Source of the DNA: Acidimicrobiia bacterium | GTDB lineage: Bacteria > Actinomycetota > Acidimicrobiia > Acidimicrobiales > Poriferisodalaceae | Direction of reading: 5' to 3' | Assembly (NCBI GenBank): GCA_022820925.1 | Contig: JAJEEO010000005.1 | Location: 1 to 58,909, forward strand | DNA length: 58,909 bases | Shown: positions 44,590-52,483 of the stretch, one piece after another | Position numbering within the stretch: position 1 is the first letter of the stretch | Layout: the number at the start of each line of letters is the position of its first letter | Translations under genes and position numbers: made by a program | Notes under the pieces: generated by a model | What the model saw: the letters and a program-made list of their open reading frames with translations, nothing else | Told to the model about the DNA's origin: nothing | Database searches by the model: none

Positions 44590-45675
44590 TCAGCCTCCGC
44601 ATCGCGCACGCTCCCGGAAGTCGACGTAGTCGATGTCGTATCCGAAGGCCCTGGGTCCCACGAGATCCAACATCCCGTCGCGGTGCCACTCGGGTGCGCA
44701 CGGCATGGCCAGCACGTTGAGGCGCTGGCCGTAGGCCAGTCCCTCGGTGGTGATCGGGTCGGCCGACTCGTAGTCGAGCAGGCAGAGCAAGTCGGGCACG
44801 GTGACCACGGCGTCGCCGTCTTCGAACGCAACGAGGTTCTCGTTCTGAATCTCGACGCGCATTGTCCGGCCGGGATCGTCGAGGTGTTCAAGCACCACCG
44901 TGCCGCGGGCGAAGCCTTCGGTGGTCCGGCGGTCGATGTCGATCACCTTGCCACTGAAGACGTGGGCCGCATCGGTGTAGTCGAGGAGTTCGTCCCACGC
45001 TCCTTCGGCACCCCGCTTCACGTGAGCGAGCCGCTTGCCGACCTCGGTGCAGTAGCTCATGGAGCCTGCGATGCCGGCTCGTCGCACGTCAGCCACCTTC
45101 ATCGGGTAGCAGCTGATCGCGTCGGCGAGACCGAGTTGGATGACAGCGGCGCGGGCGAGCGATTCGGCGATCTGGTTGGTGTTCGCCTCGAACACGCACA
45201 TGTTGCCCTTCTCGTCCGCGATCGACAGCGGGCCGGCGGGCAGGTCGTGCAGGGTGAAGACGGTCATCTCGATCTGGGGGAAGGCCCGGCGCATCCCGTC
45301 AGCGTCGACCACCGGCAGGCCCATCTCGACAGCCGTGGCGATCGGCACGAGAGTGTTGACGCCGCCCACCTCGATCGGCATGAGCGCCACTGGGTCCTCG
45401 CCCAGGTAGGCCGCCAGTGCCTGGATGCCCGACCTGAACTCAGTGCCGGCGGGGATCTTCTCCAAGATGACCGTTGGAGCGCCGATGATGGCGGTGGTCA
45501 GCACTAGGCCGTCGTCGGGGAGCTCGTCGGCGCTCACGACCCGGGCGGGTCCGTGGTCCGCGATGGCTTGAGAAACCAGCAGCTTGCCGACGTAGGGATC
45601 TCCCCCGCCGCCGGTGCCGAGCAGCGTTGCTCCGAGCGCCAGGTCGTCGATGTCGTCGAGGGTCAGTTCTCTCAC
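44590..45675 (-). CDS. DUF917 / S-methyl thiohydantoin desulfurase (S-Me-THD) family protein
   Basis: 361 residues. LTLDDIDDLALGATLLGTGGGGDPYVGK is the hallmark N-terminus (shortened), followed by GAPTVILEKIPAG, MPIEVGGVNTLVP and DADGMRRAFPQIEMTVF. I choose GTG 45675: it gives the usual M-R-E-L start and leaves GGAAGG 6 nt upstream, while ATG 45681 sits directly against that site. The Pfam family (PF06032) is named for thiohydantoin desulfuration and is often coupled with HyuA. It heads the 11-kb minus-strand cluster. Confidence 0.85.
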   Translation of the reverse strand: MRELTLDDIDDLALGATLLGTGGGGDPYVGKLLVSQAIADHGPARVVSADELPDDGLVLTTAIIGAPTVILEKIPAGTEFRSGIQALAAYLGEDPVALMPIEVGGVNTLVPIATAVEMGLPVVDADGMRRAFPQIEMTVFTLHDLPAGPLSIADEKGNMCVFEANTNQIAESLARAAVIQLGLADAISCYPMKVADVRRAGIAGSMSYCTEVGKRLAHVKRGAEGAWDELLDYTDAAHVFSGKVIDIDRRTTEGFARGTVVLEHLDDPGRTMRVEIQNENLVAFEDGDAVVTVPDLLCLLDYESADPITTEGLAYGQRLNVLAMPCAPEWHRDGMLDLVGPRAFGYDIDYVDFRERARCGG

Positions 45676-45981
45676 GCACATCCTTCCGCCGGGACGGCTC
45701 GACCGCCTGGCCAGCGAATGTAGGTGGCCGCTGCGCCGGCCATCGATGGGCACATCGCAACCCCAAGCTCACCCAACAACGCACTCTGCCCTACGCACGT
45801 CGACGTGTGGGCACGACCGGAAGAACGCGCTCCGAACGCCGAATCAGCGAGCTTCACGAAATCGACTTGGTGCTGCATGGCGGCGCGTGTGATGCTCCAG
45901 GTATGAATTTCATTACTTTCTCTGCTTTTTCAGACAAGGTGTCAGGCATAGTGCATGAATATTTCATGCTAGATTCATGCA
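45676..45981. promoter_or_regulatory. Divergent region between the hydantoin cluster and VapBC
   Basis: 306 bp. The right side holds the VapB palindromes (45903-45980). The left part, 45700-45890, should contain the promoter of the catabolic cluster; I see no gene and no clear PucR site there. Confidence 0.4.
45953..45980 (+). promoter_or_regulatory. VapBC operator palindrome with extra half-site
   Basis: GCATGAA-tat-TTCATGC (45953-45969) is a perfect palindrome and TTCATGC recurs at 45974-45980, just before the antitoxin start. A related shorter palindrome ATGAA-t-TTCAT lies at 45903-45913. Such sites are bound by ribbon-helix-helix antitoxins, so autorepression is likely. Confidence 0.7.
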
Positions 45982-46230
45982 ATGGCGAATCTTCAAGTGC
46001 GGAACGTGCCCGATGAACTCCATGAGCGGCTGCAGCGCTGCGCTCAGCAGCGCAACTGTTCGATGAGCGCGGTCGTGCTGCAGGCCCTCAAGCGCGAACT
46101 CGAGTGGTCCGAGTGGCAGGAACGATGGGAGTCGATTCCTCCGCTGGACATCGAACTCGACGTCGTCGCCACCCTCGACGAAGTGCGTCGCGAGCGAGAT
46201 GAGGAACTCTTTGGACACCTACGTAGTTGA
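45982..46230 (+). CDS. vapB: FitA/VapB-like ribbon-helix-helix antitoxin
   Basis: 82 residues. The N-terminal ribbon-helix-helix is ANLQVRNVPDELHERLQRCAQQ (shortened), with SMSAVVLQALKREL as the second helix, typical of FitA antitoxins. The C-terminal half (ELDVVATLDEVRRERDEELF) probably wraps the toxin. It overlaps the toxin gene and sits just after palindromic operators, so it should neutralise the PIN toxin and repress the operon. Confidence 0.88.
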   Translation: MANLQVRNVPDELHERLQRCAQQRNCSMSAVVLQALKRELEWSEWQERWESIPPLDIELDVVATLDEVRRERDEELFGHLRS

Positions 46231-46612
46231 CTCGTCCGCTGCGATTGAGTACCTGCTGCGCACTCCTGCAGGACTCGTGTTTGCGGACACGATCGCGGAA
46301 TGTTCGTTGGCTGCGCCCGAGCTGTTCGATGCCGAAGTCGTCTCGGCGATGCGCCGCTTCGTGGCCAACGAAGCCATCTCCGTAGCGCGCGCCGAGGCGC
46401 TGCTCGACAACCTCGCCGCGTTTCCTATCGAGCGTGTCTCACATCGCTTCCTGGCACGGACGGCATGGCGCTACCGCGACAACGTCACGGCCTACGACGC
46501 CATGTATGTCGCCGTAGCTGTCACCAGGGGTGCACCGCTGCTCACGGCCGACGGCAGACTCACCCGCGCACCGAATCTTGGGATTGCCGTTCATCACATC
46601 CAGCTGAGCTGA
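46199..46612 (+). CDS. vapC: PIN-domain RNase toxin (VapC)
   Basis: 137 residues. The four acidic PIN residues are visible: VVDSSAAIEYLL (Asp and Glu), LFDAEVVSAMRR (Glu), TAYDAMYVAVA (Asp) and LTADGRLTRAPN (Asp). VapC toxins cut tRNA or rRNA. ATG 46199 overlaps the antitoxin by 32 nt; TTG 46211, with GAGGA 5 nt upstream, is an alternative start. It converges with mdh, 12 bp away. Confidence 0.9.
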   Translation: MRNSLDTYVVDSSAAIEYLLRTPAGLVFADTIAECSLAAPELFDAEVVSAMRRFVANEAISVARAEALLDNLAAFPIERVSHRFLARTAWRYRDNVTAYDAMYVAVAVTRGAPLLTADGRLTRAPNLGIAVHHIQLS

Positions 46613-46624
46613 ACGGCGGTCGGG

Positions 46625-47629
46625 TCAGCCGAGGAGGCCCATGCCTCCGACGGTGTCGCGCTCGTCGACCAGTTCGGCCCAGGAGGCTTCGATCCGGGAG
46701 CGGCTGAAGTCATCGAGCTCGAGGCCGGTCACCATGTGGTACTGGCCGCCCGAGACGGTGACGGGGTACGACGTGATGATGCCCTCGGGGGCGCCGTAGT
46801 CGCCCGTGGACGGGATGCCCATCGACACCCAGTCGCCGCCGGGCGTGTCCGAAGACCAGTCGCGCATGTGATCCACCGCCGCCGACGCGGCCGACGCTGC
46901 CGAGGAGGCGCCGCGGGCGTTGATGATCGCGGCGCCGCGCTGCTGCACGGTGGGGATGAAGTCGTCCTCCAGCCACGCCTGGTCGTCCACCAGGGCCGCG
47001 GCGTTGTGGCCGCCCACCTCGGCGTGGAAGATGTCGGGGTACTGGGTGGCGGAGTGGTTCCCCCAGATGGTCATGCGGGTCACGTCGTTCACCGACACGC
47101 CGGCCTTGGCGGCGAGCTGGGCGACAGCCCGGTTGTGGTCGAGCCGGGTCATGGCGGTGAACTGCCCGTCGGCGATGGCGGGCGCATTGCGCATCGCAAT
47201 CAGGCAGTTCGTGTTGGCCGGGTTGCCCACCACCAGCACCCGCACCGACGGGTTGGCCGAATCGCTCAGCGCCTTGCCCTGCACCGTGAAGATGCCGCCG
47301 TTGGCCTCGAGCAGATCGCTGCGCTCCATGCCGGCCTTGCGAGGCATCGAGCCCACCAGCAGCGCGTAGTCGGCGCCCTCGAAGGCTTCGTTGGGATCCG
47401 ACGTGCCGGTGCGTGACGCCAGCAGCGGGAACGCGCAGTCGTCGAGCTCCATCATCACGCCGTCGAGCGCGCCCATCGCCGGGGGGATCTCCAGCATCCG
47501 CAGCTCGACGGGCTGGTCGGGGCCGAGCATGGCCCCCGAGGCGATCCGGAACAGCAGGCTGTAGCCGATCTGACCCGCTGCACCGGTCACCGCAACCCGA
47601 ACTGGATCCTTCTTGGCGGGATCGTTCAC
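46625..47629 (-). CDS. mdh: Malate dehydrogenase
   Basis: TCA-cycle enzyme converting malate to oxaloacetate with NAD. 334 residues. N-terminal [19 protein letters not shown] is the NAD-binding loop; [26 protein letters not shown] (substrate Arg) and [12 protein letters not shown] are the MDH group-2 motifs; catalytic His is in [15 protein letters not shown] 47629 is chosen for its AGGAGAG site; the frame is open to 47659. All catalytic residues are present. Confidence 0.95.
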   Translation of the reverse strand: MNDPAKKDPVRVAVTGAAGQIGYSLLFRIASGAMLGPDQPVELRMLEIPPAMGALDGVMMELDDCAFPLLASRTGTSDPNEAFEGADYALLVGSMPRKAGMERSDLLEANGGIFTVQGKALSDSANPSVRVLVVGNPANTNCLIAMRNAPAIADGQFTAMTRLDHNRAVAQLAAKAGVSVNDVTRMTIWGNHSATQYPDIFHAEVGGHNAAALVDDQAWLEDDFIPTVQQRGAAIINARGASSAASAASAAVDHMRDWSSDTPGGDWVSMGIPSTGDYGAPEGIITSYPVTVSGGQYHMVTGLELDDFSRSRIEASWAELVDERDTVGGMGLLG

Positions 47630-47719
47630 TGCACTCTCCTGAATCGACGTGCCGGGCACCCGCCCCGGCCGCGTGCGTTTCTAGCGCAGCATCCTTCCTG
47701 CTGCACCCCGCTGAAGCCG

Positions 47720-48718
47720 TCAGCTTTGCCGGGACTCACCGGTAGCGGCTGGGGGAAGCTTGGCCCGGTAGGCATCGAGGAACCTGGGCCACCAGCGCTG
47801 CCAGAACTGCTCTGACGTTTCGTCGAGCGACCGGACGATCTCGGCGACGAATGACGACATCGAGTGCGAATTGCGGTAGAGCTCGCTGCGGGCGCTCACT
47901 GCGGCGTGAGCGGCCATGAACGCCCGGCGCGCCCGGCCGCCCGCCCAGTCGTCGGGCAGTGCTTGGGCGGGCAGCAGCGGATCGTCGCGATGGACTGCCT
48001 CCGTTTCCGCCGTGGCGGCAAACATGACAGCGGCAAGCTGAGCGTCGCCGAGGCAGTGGGCATCGGCCTCGATCGATGTGAGCCTGCGTTCGAGAGCGCC
48101 GTAGCGATCGGCAAGCTCACCAAGGGGCCAGATACGTCCCGCGAACTCCGCCGGATCGTCGTCTGCGGGCTCGCCGCCCTGGGCCGCGACGAGGCCCGTG
48201 CGGATCGACGGCGTGACGAAGCTGCGCACCGCATCGGGCACCTCAAGATGCTCGGCGAGCTGGGACACCAGATCGAAGAGATCGTGCGGGTGCACGTACA
48301 GCCCCGACTGGATCGGCGCAGCACCGAGCTCGATGAGCAAGCGACGCAGTGCATCGCGAGCAGCTCGGCGCCGCTCGGGCACCTCGAAGGCCGTGAGATG
48401 CCACCATCGGTCCCACGGTTCGAGACCCGCATCGACACGGTGCGCGTAGGCCGCCCAGCCGATGTCGCTTTCGATGGCCGCACGGCCCGCAGCAGTCACG
48501 CGGTAGCTGGCGCCGCGGCCCCGCCCTGCATCGTGAACGAGGAGTCCCTCGCCGGCAAGCCGAGCCAGGCAGTCACGCACCGCCTTGTCGCTGTGGCCGA
48601 GCAAGGCCGACATGACGAAGATCGGCTCGGCGTGCAGTGCGCCGCCAGTACCGACTGTCGACAGCACCAGTGCGCGAGTCGGGAGCGAGATCTGCTCCTC
48701 CGCAGCGTGATCGCTCAA
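47720..48718 (-). CDS. PaaX family transcriptional regulator
   Basis: 332 residues. An N-terminal winged helix (TRALVLSTVGT, MSALLGHSDKAVRDCLARLAGEGLL) is followed by the PaaX central domain (WDRWWHLTAFEVPERRRAARDALRRLL, shortened; GAAPIQSGLYVHPHDL) and a C-terminal helical part. PaaX proteins repress aromatic catabolism and bind aryl-CoA. It diverges from the Rieske oxygenase at 48795, so it probably regulates that gene and possibly the later oxygenases. Confidence 0.87.
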   Translation of the reverse strand: MSDHAAEEQISLPTRALVLSTVGTGGALHAEPIFVMSALLGHSDKAVRDCLARLAGEGLLVHDAGRGRGASYRVTAAGRAAIESDIGWAAYAHRVDAGLEPWDRWWHLTAFEVPERRRAARDALRRLLIELGAAPIQSGLYVHPHDLFDLVSQLAEHLEVPDAVRSFVTPSIRTGLVAAQGGEPADDDPAEFAGRIWPLGELADRYGALERRLTSIEADAHCLGDAQLAAVMFAATAETEAVHRDDPLLPAQALPDDWAGGRARRAFMAAHAAVSARSELYRNSHSMSSFVAEIVRSLDETSEQFWQRWWPRFLDAYRAKLPPAATGESRQS

Positions 48719-48794
48719 TGCTGACTCCTTGCTCTAATGCCGCAGATTATCAACGGCCGTAGATTTAGTGCGCCATTTCGCGTATGCTGCTCGC
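48719..48794. promoter_or_regulatory. PaaX-Rieske divergent promoter
   Basis: 76 bp, AT-richer in the middle (ATTATCAACGGCCGTAGATTTAG at about 48746-48768, shortened in use). CGGCCG is a small palindrome there. Both promoters and the PaaX operator must fit here; exact boxes are not assignable. Confidence 0.4.
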
Positions 48795-49901
48795 ATGAGC
48801 CCTGGCCAGATGGTGTTCGACCCCGATTCGGCACTGCCCAACGTCGCCTATCGAGACCCCGCGATCTTTGCCGCGGAGCTGGATGCGATCTGGCACGGCG
48901 ACTGGGTGTTCGTCACGACCGCCGATGCCGTGCCCAATCCCGGCGACCAGTTGCCGGTGATCGTCGGCAGGCAGCCGGTGCTGCTCATCCGCCAGCAGAA
49001 CGGCGATCTCGCCGCTCTGTCGAACCTGTGCGCCCATCGAGGCACGCTGCTGGTCGACCGGCCGTCCAACGCCAAACGGGTCCAGTGCCCGTACCACGCA
49101 TGGACCTACGACGACGGCGGGCGGCTGCTGTCGGTGCCGCACGCACCGCGAGACGCCGTCGACAAGCCGGCGCACTGCCTGCCGGTCTACCGGGTGGAGT
49201 CGTGGCATGGCCTGATCTTCGTCAGCCTGAACCCCGATGTCGAGCCGCTCGCCGAGCGCTTCGCCGCGGTGGAGCCTCACGTCGCCGCATACGGCCTCGA
49301 CGCCGTGGCACACCGGTCAGACCAGCAGGAAACGCAGGAATGGGCCTGCAACTGGAAGCTCGCGATCCTCAACGCGATGGAGAGCTACCACCTGTTCCGG
49401 GTGCACCCCGAGACGCTCGAGCCGTTCTCGCCGACCAAAGGGGCCTACTACATCGCCGGTTCGGCTCGGGCGACTGCCACCGGCGGCTCGACTTCCTCCG
49501 GCGACGACTACCTGCTGGTCAGCCTGCCTCCCGGCTTCGTCGGCGCGTTCAACTCGGGAGCCTTCTTCTGGCAGGCCGTCCACCCCATCGACGCCGAACG
49601 GTGCGCCGTGAGAACCGGCGCCGCCTGGGGCACGGCATCGAGCACCCGCCCTCGCAGCCGGATCGCGAACTGGTTCAGCCGCTGGACAGCCGGCGCCTCA
49701 TACGGGCTGCCCGACTTCCTGCCCGAGGACAAGGCGATCTGCGAGCGAGGACAGCGTGGTGCGATCGGCGACTTCGCTCCCGGCCCGCTCGTTCCCATCG
49801 AACGGGTGGTCGCCGATTTCGGGCACTACCTCAACTGGCGCCTCAACGGCGTGGAGCCACCGGCTGTGCACACGGCCCCCGACACAGGAGAGAACCGATG
49901 A
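48795..49901 (+). CDS. Rieske aromatic-ring-type oxygenase, alpha subunit (first)
   Basis: 368 residues from ATG 48795. The Rieske [2Fe-2S] ligands are C-x-H in NLCAHRGTLL and C-x2-H in VQCPYHAWTYDD, the expected spacing. The mononuclear iron site is in ILNAMESYHLFRVHPET (two His) with an Asp later. Size and order fit SRPBCC/RHO alpha subunits such as carnitine, choline or phenoxy-type monooxygenases. It needs a reductase that is not encoded nearby. Divergent from PaaX and coupled to a small membrane protein. Confidence 0.9.
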   Translation: MSPGQMVFDPDSALPNVAYRDPAIFAAELDAIWHGDWVFVTTADAVPNPGDQLPVIVGRQPVLLIRQQNGDLAALSNLCAHRGTLLVDRPSNAKRVQCPYHAWTYDDGGRLLSVPHAPRDAVDKPAHCLPVYRVESWHGLIFVSLNPDVEPLAERFAAVEPHVAAYGLDAVAHRSDQQETQEWACNWKLAILNAMESYHLFRVHPETLEPFSPTKGAYYIAGSARATATGGSTSSGDDYLLVSLPPGFVGAFNSGAFFWQAVHPIDAERCAVRTGAAWGTASSTRPRSRIANWFSRWTAGASYGLPDFLPEDKAICERGQRGAIGDFAPGPLVPIERVVADFGHYLNWRLNGVEPPAVHTAPDTGENR

Positions 49902-50170
49902 TCCAGAGCTGGGACGATCCGCCAGCGACCCGACTCCGGCGTCCCTGGATGACGTGGGCCGGGCTGGCCGCCCTGTGGGTGCTGACGTTTTCCGGGGCGT
50001 ACTGGATGTGGTCGGTGCTGTTCTTGGGCTGGGCCGCCTACGACATCATCACGGGCGAGAGCAGCTTCATACAGCGGGTCACCCGGCGAGGCGATCCGGT
50101 CACGTATTGGCTGATCGTCACGTCCTGGGTGGCGCTGTCGTTGCTGTGGCTGCTCTACCCCGACGGATGA
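49898..50170 (+). CDS. Small two-helix membrane protein coupled to the Rieske gene
   Basis: 90 residues with two to three membrane segments (about 19-38, 40-51 and 69-87), Trp-rich (MTWAGLAALWVLTF; YWMWSVLFLGWAAYDII). ATG 49898 overlaps the Rieske stop by ATGA and has AGGAGAG 7 nt upstream, so it is translated with it. It looks like a 2TM domain protein, but I do not recognise a named family. It may anchor or feed the oxygenase. Confidence 0.72.
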   Translation: MIQSWDDPPATRLRRPWMTWAGLAALWVLTFSGAYWMWSVLFLGWAAYDIITGESSFIQRVTRRGDPVTYWLIVTSWVALSLLWLLYPDG

Positions 50171-50191
50171 CGAGCGCGTCGCCGCGCTGAT

Positions 50192-51034
50192 CTAGCGGGC
50201 TGCGGCGGCGTCGACGGTGTTGGCCAGCAGCATGGCGCGGGTCATCGGGCCGACGCCGCCGAGTCGGGGGGTGACCCAGCCGGCCACCTCGCCGACTGAT
50301 TCGTCCACGTCGGACAGGATCTTGCGGCCCTCGCGCGTGATGCCGCCGCCGACGACCGCGGCGCCGGGCTTCACCATGTCGGGCGTGATGAGGCCGGGCA
50401 CGCCGGCCGCGGCGATGACGATGTCGGCCTCGCGGGTGTAGGCGCCCAGATCTGCCACGCCGGTGTGCACGACGGTCACCGCCGCGTTCGCCACCGGCCG
50501 CTTCAGCGCCATCAGCAGCGCCATCGGGCGGCCGATCGTGAGACCGCGGCCCACCACCACCACGTGGCGCCCTTCCACCGGTACGCCGTAGTGCTCGAGC
50601 ATCACTTGGATGCCCCGCGGTGTGCACGGCAGCGGTCCGTCCACGCCCATCACGAGCCTGCCCAGGTTCACCGGGTGCAGGCCGTCGGCGTCCTTGTCGG
50701 GATCGATGGCCAGCAGCGCCGCTTCCTCGTCGAGCTGGCGGGGCAGGGGCAGTTGGACGATGTACGCGTGCACGGCGGGATCGTTGTTGAAGCGCTCGAT
50801 GACAGCGTCCAATTCGGCCTGCGTGATGTCAGCGGGCAGCTCTTCGTGGATCGAGGAAATGCCCACCTCGCCGCAGTCGCGGATCTTCGCCCCCACGTAG
50901 CTGTGCGATGCCGGGTCGTCGCCGACGAGGATCGTGCCGAGCCCCGGTTGCAGGCCGTCGGCTGCAATCCGTTCTCGCAGGTCGTCCTTGATCTGTTCGG
51001 CCAGCGCCTGACCGTCCAACAGCACCGCAGTCAC
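50192..51034 (-). CDS. folD: Methylenetetrahydrofolate dehydrogenase/cyclohydrolase
   Basis: Bifunctional one-carbon enzyme, 280 residues. [23 protein letters not shown] holds the Y-x3-K catalytic pair (shortened), [10 protein letters not shown] the conserved [21 protein letters not shown] and [17 protein letters not shown] the cofactor site (V-G-R-S-x-x-V-G-x-P region, slightly altered). GTG 51034 is chosen because the family N-terminus starts there. It converges with the small membrane gene. Confidence 0.94.
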   Translation of the reverse strand: MTAVLLDGQALAEQIKDDLRERIAADGLQPGLGTILVGDDPASHSYVGAKIRDCGEVGISSIHEELPADITQAELDAVIERFNNDPAVHAYIVQLPLPRQLDEEAALLAIDPDKDADGLHPVNLGRLVMGVDGPLPCTPRGIQVMLEHYGVPVEGRHVVVVGRGLTIGRPMALLMALKRPVANAAVTVVHTGVADLGAYTREADIVIAAAGVPGLITPDMVKPGAAVVGGGITREGRKILSDVDESVGEVAGWVTPRLGGVGPMTRAMLLANTVDAAAAR

Positions 51035-51134
51035 GGGCTGCCACCGTAGTAGCGCTGCGCCCGGACGCTTGCCGTCATGCGTTCTCGGTCGAAGCTGGAC
51101 AGGAGCGCTAGCTGATCGGGCCGACGGCCATCTG

Positions 51135-52427
51135 TCAGGGCGCCAGAGTTGTCGGGCCCGGGCTCGGGCCTGAACGCGTGTCATGGGAATTCGCGTTGCG
51201 AGCGCGGGATGTACGGCGTTTGTGCACGCGTCGCAGGGTGGGCGAGGCTGCGGCGAGGGCGCGGTCGGCGACGGCGAGGACTCGGCCGGGCGTGCCGGGG
51301 GTCTCGTTGTCGATGAGGTTGCCCATCACTTGCAGGGTGAGGCGGGCGATGGCGTCGGTGCCGACTGCCAGTCGCAGGCCTGCTCGCAGGATGCGCGGGT
51401 GGCCGATGAGGAACGAGAAACGCCGACCCGTCCGCAGGAAGGCGTCGAACTTCTCGGCGACGATGCGGTCGTAGGTGTCGGCAACCGCGGACGGGTCCTC
51501 GGCGAACAGGTCGGCCACCAGGATCCCGGTCTCGAGGCCGTAGTCGATGCCCTCGCCGTTCATCGGGTTGATCAGCCCCGCTGCGTCACCGATGGCCACC
51601 CAGCCAGGGCCGTGCCGCTTGGTGGCACTCATGGGCAGGCGCCACGCCCGGGGCCGCTCCAGGTACGGGCCGAGCTGCCAGCTCTCGGCCACCAGGTCGC
51701 GGTAGCTGTCGCACAGCCGGTTCAAGTTCAGGTTCGCGAAGCCCTTCATGGTGTTGAGGGCCCCCACGCCGATGTTGACCGTGCCGTCGCCGGCGGGGAA
51801 CAGCCAGCCGTAACCGGGCACCGCAGTGCCTTCGGCGTCACGCAGCGTCAAGCAGGCCTCGAGGTACTCCTCGGCATGGCGGGGCGTCTCGGCATAGGTG
51901 CGGATGGCCAGGCCGAACGGCTCGTCGGGGTCGCGCAGGGCGCCCAGCATGCGGGCGGCCTGGCCCTGGGCACCAGCGGCCAGCACCACGAGGTCGGCAG
52001 TCCAGCGCTCGCCCCCGGCGGTCACGCCCACCGCCCGGCCGTCTTCGATGATCGGCAGCGCCTCGGTGCCGAAGCACAACTCGGCCCCGGCGGCGGCCGC
52101 GCCGTCGCACAGGGCGCTGTCCAAGCGGCGCCGGGGCCACACCGCTCCGTAGGGGCCGAACTGCCCGTTGGCCGGCCAGTCCAGCTCGCGCACGCGCCGA
52201 CCGGCGATCATCCGCAGCCCCGCAATGCGGTGCGCTTCGTCCAGCGACACGCCCAGCTCGTCCAGGGCAGCCACCGCCCGCGGCGTCAGGCCGTCACCGC
52301 AGACCTTGTCGCGCCCCGCAGGAGCTTTCTCGAACGCCGTCACCTTGATGCCGGCTCCTGCAGCACGCATGGCCGCCGCCGCACCGGCGGGACCGGCCCC
52401 GATCACGATCATGTCCCGGTGCGGCAC
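51135..52427 (-). CDS. Geranylgeranyl reductase family flavoprotein
   Basis: 430 residues from GTG 52427. FAD motif [18 protein letters not shown], then [21 protein letters not shown] (C-G-D/G-x-x-x-P of the GGR family), [18 protein letters not shown] and [26 protein letters not shown]. The family reduces isoprenoid chains; in actinobacteria, menaquinone reductase MenJ is a relative. The leader and start codon are nearly identical to those of the P450 gene. Divergent from the second Rieske gene. Confidence 0.88.
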   Translation of the reverse strand: MPHRDMIVIGAGPAGAAAAMRAAGAGIKVTAFEKAPAGRDKVCGDGLTPRAVAALDELGVSLDEAHRIAGLRMIAGRRVRELDWPANGQFGPYGAVWPRRRLDSALCDGAAAAGAELCFGTEALPIIEDGRAVGVTAGGERWTADLVVLAAGAQGQAARMLGALRDPDEPFGLAIRTYAETPRHAEEYLEACLTLRDAEGTAVPGYGWLFPAGDGTVNIGVGALNTMKGFANLNLNRLCDSYRDLVAESWQLGPYLERPRAWRLPMSATKRHGPGWVAIGDAAGLINPMNGEGIDYGLETGILVADLFAEDPSAVADTYDRIVAEKFDAFLRTGRRFSFLIGHPRILRAGLRLAVGTDAIARLTLQVMGNLIDNETPGTPGRVLAVADRALAAASPTLRRVHKRRTSRARNANSHDTRSGPSPGPTTLAP

Positions 52428-52450
52428 CGCTACAGCCTGCCGCCGCCGAC
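52420..52450 (-). repeat. 31-bp leader element, copy 1 (GGR start)
   Basis: 29 of 31 bases match 58297-58327. On the minus strand it covers about 23 bp upstream, the GTG start and the first codons of the reductase gene. Confidence 0.8.
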
Positions 52451-52483
52451 TGCGGATCGCTCACCGGTCGCTACGTTCTTGCC

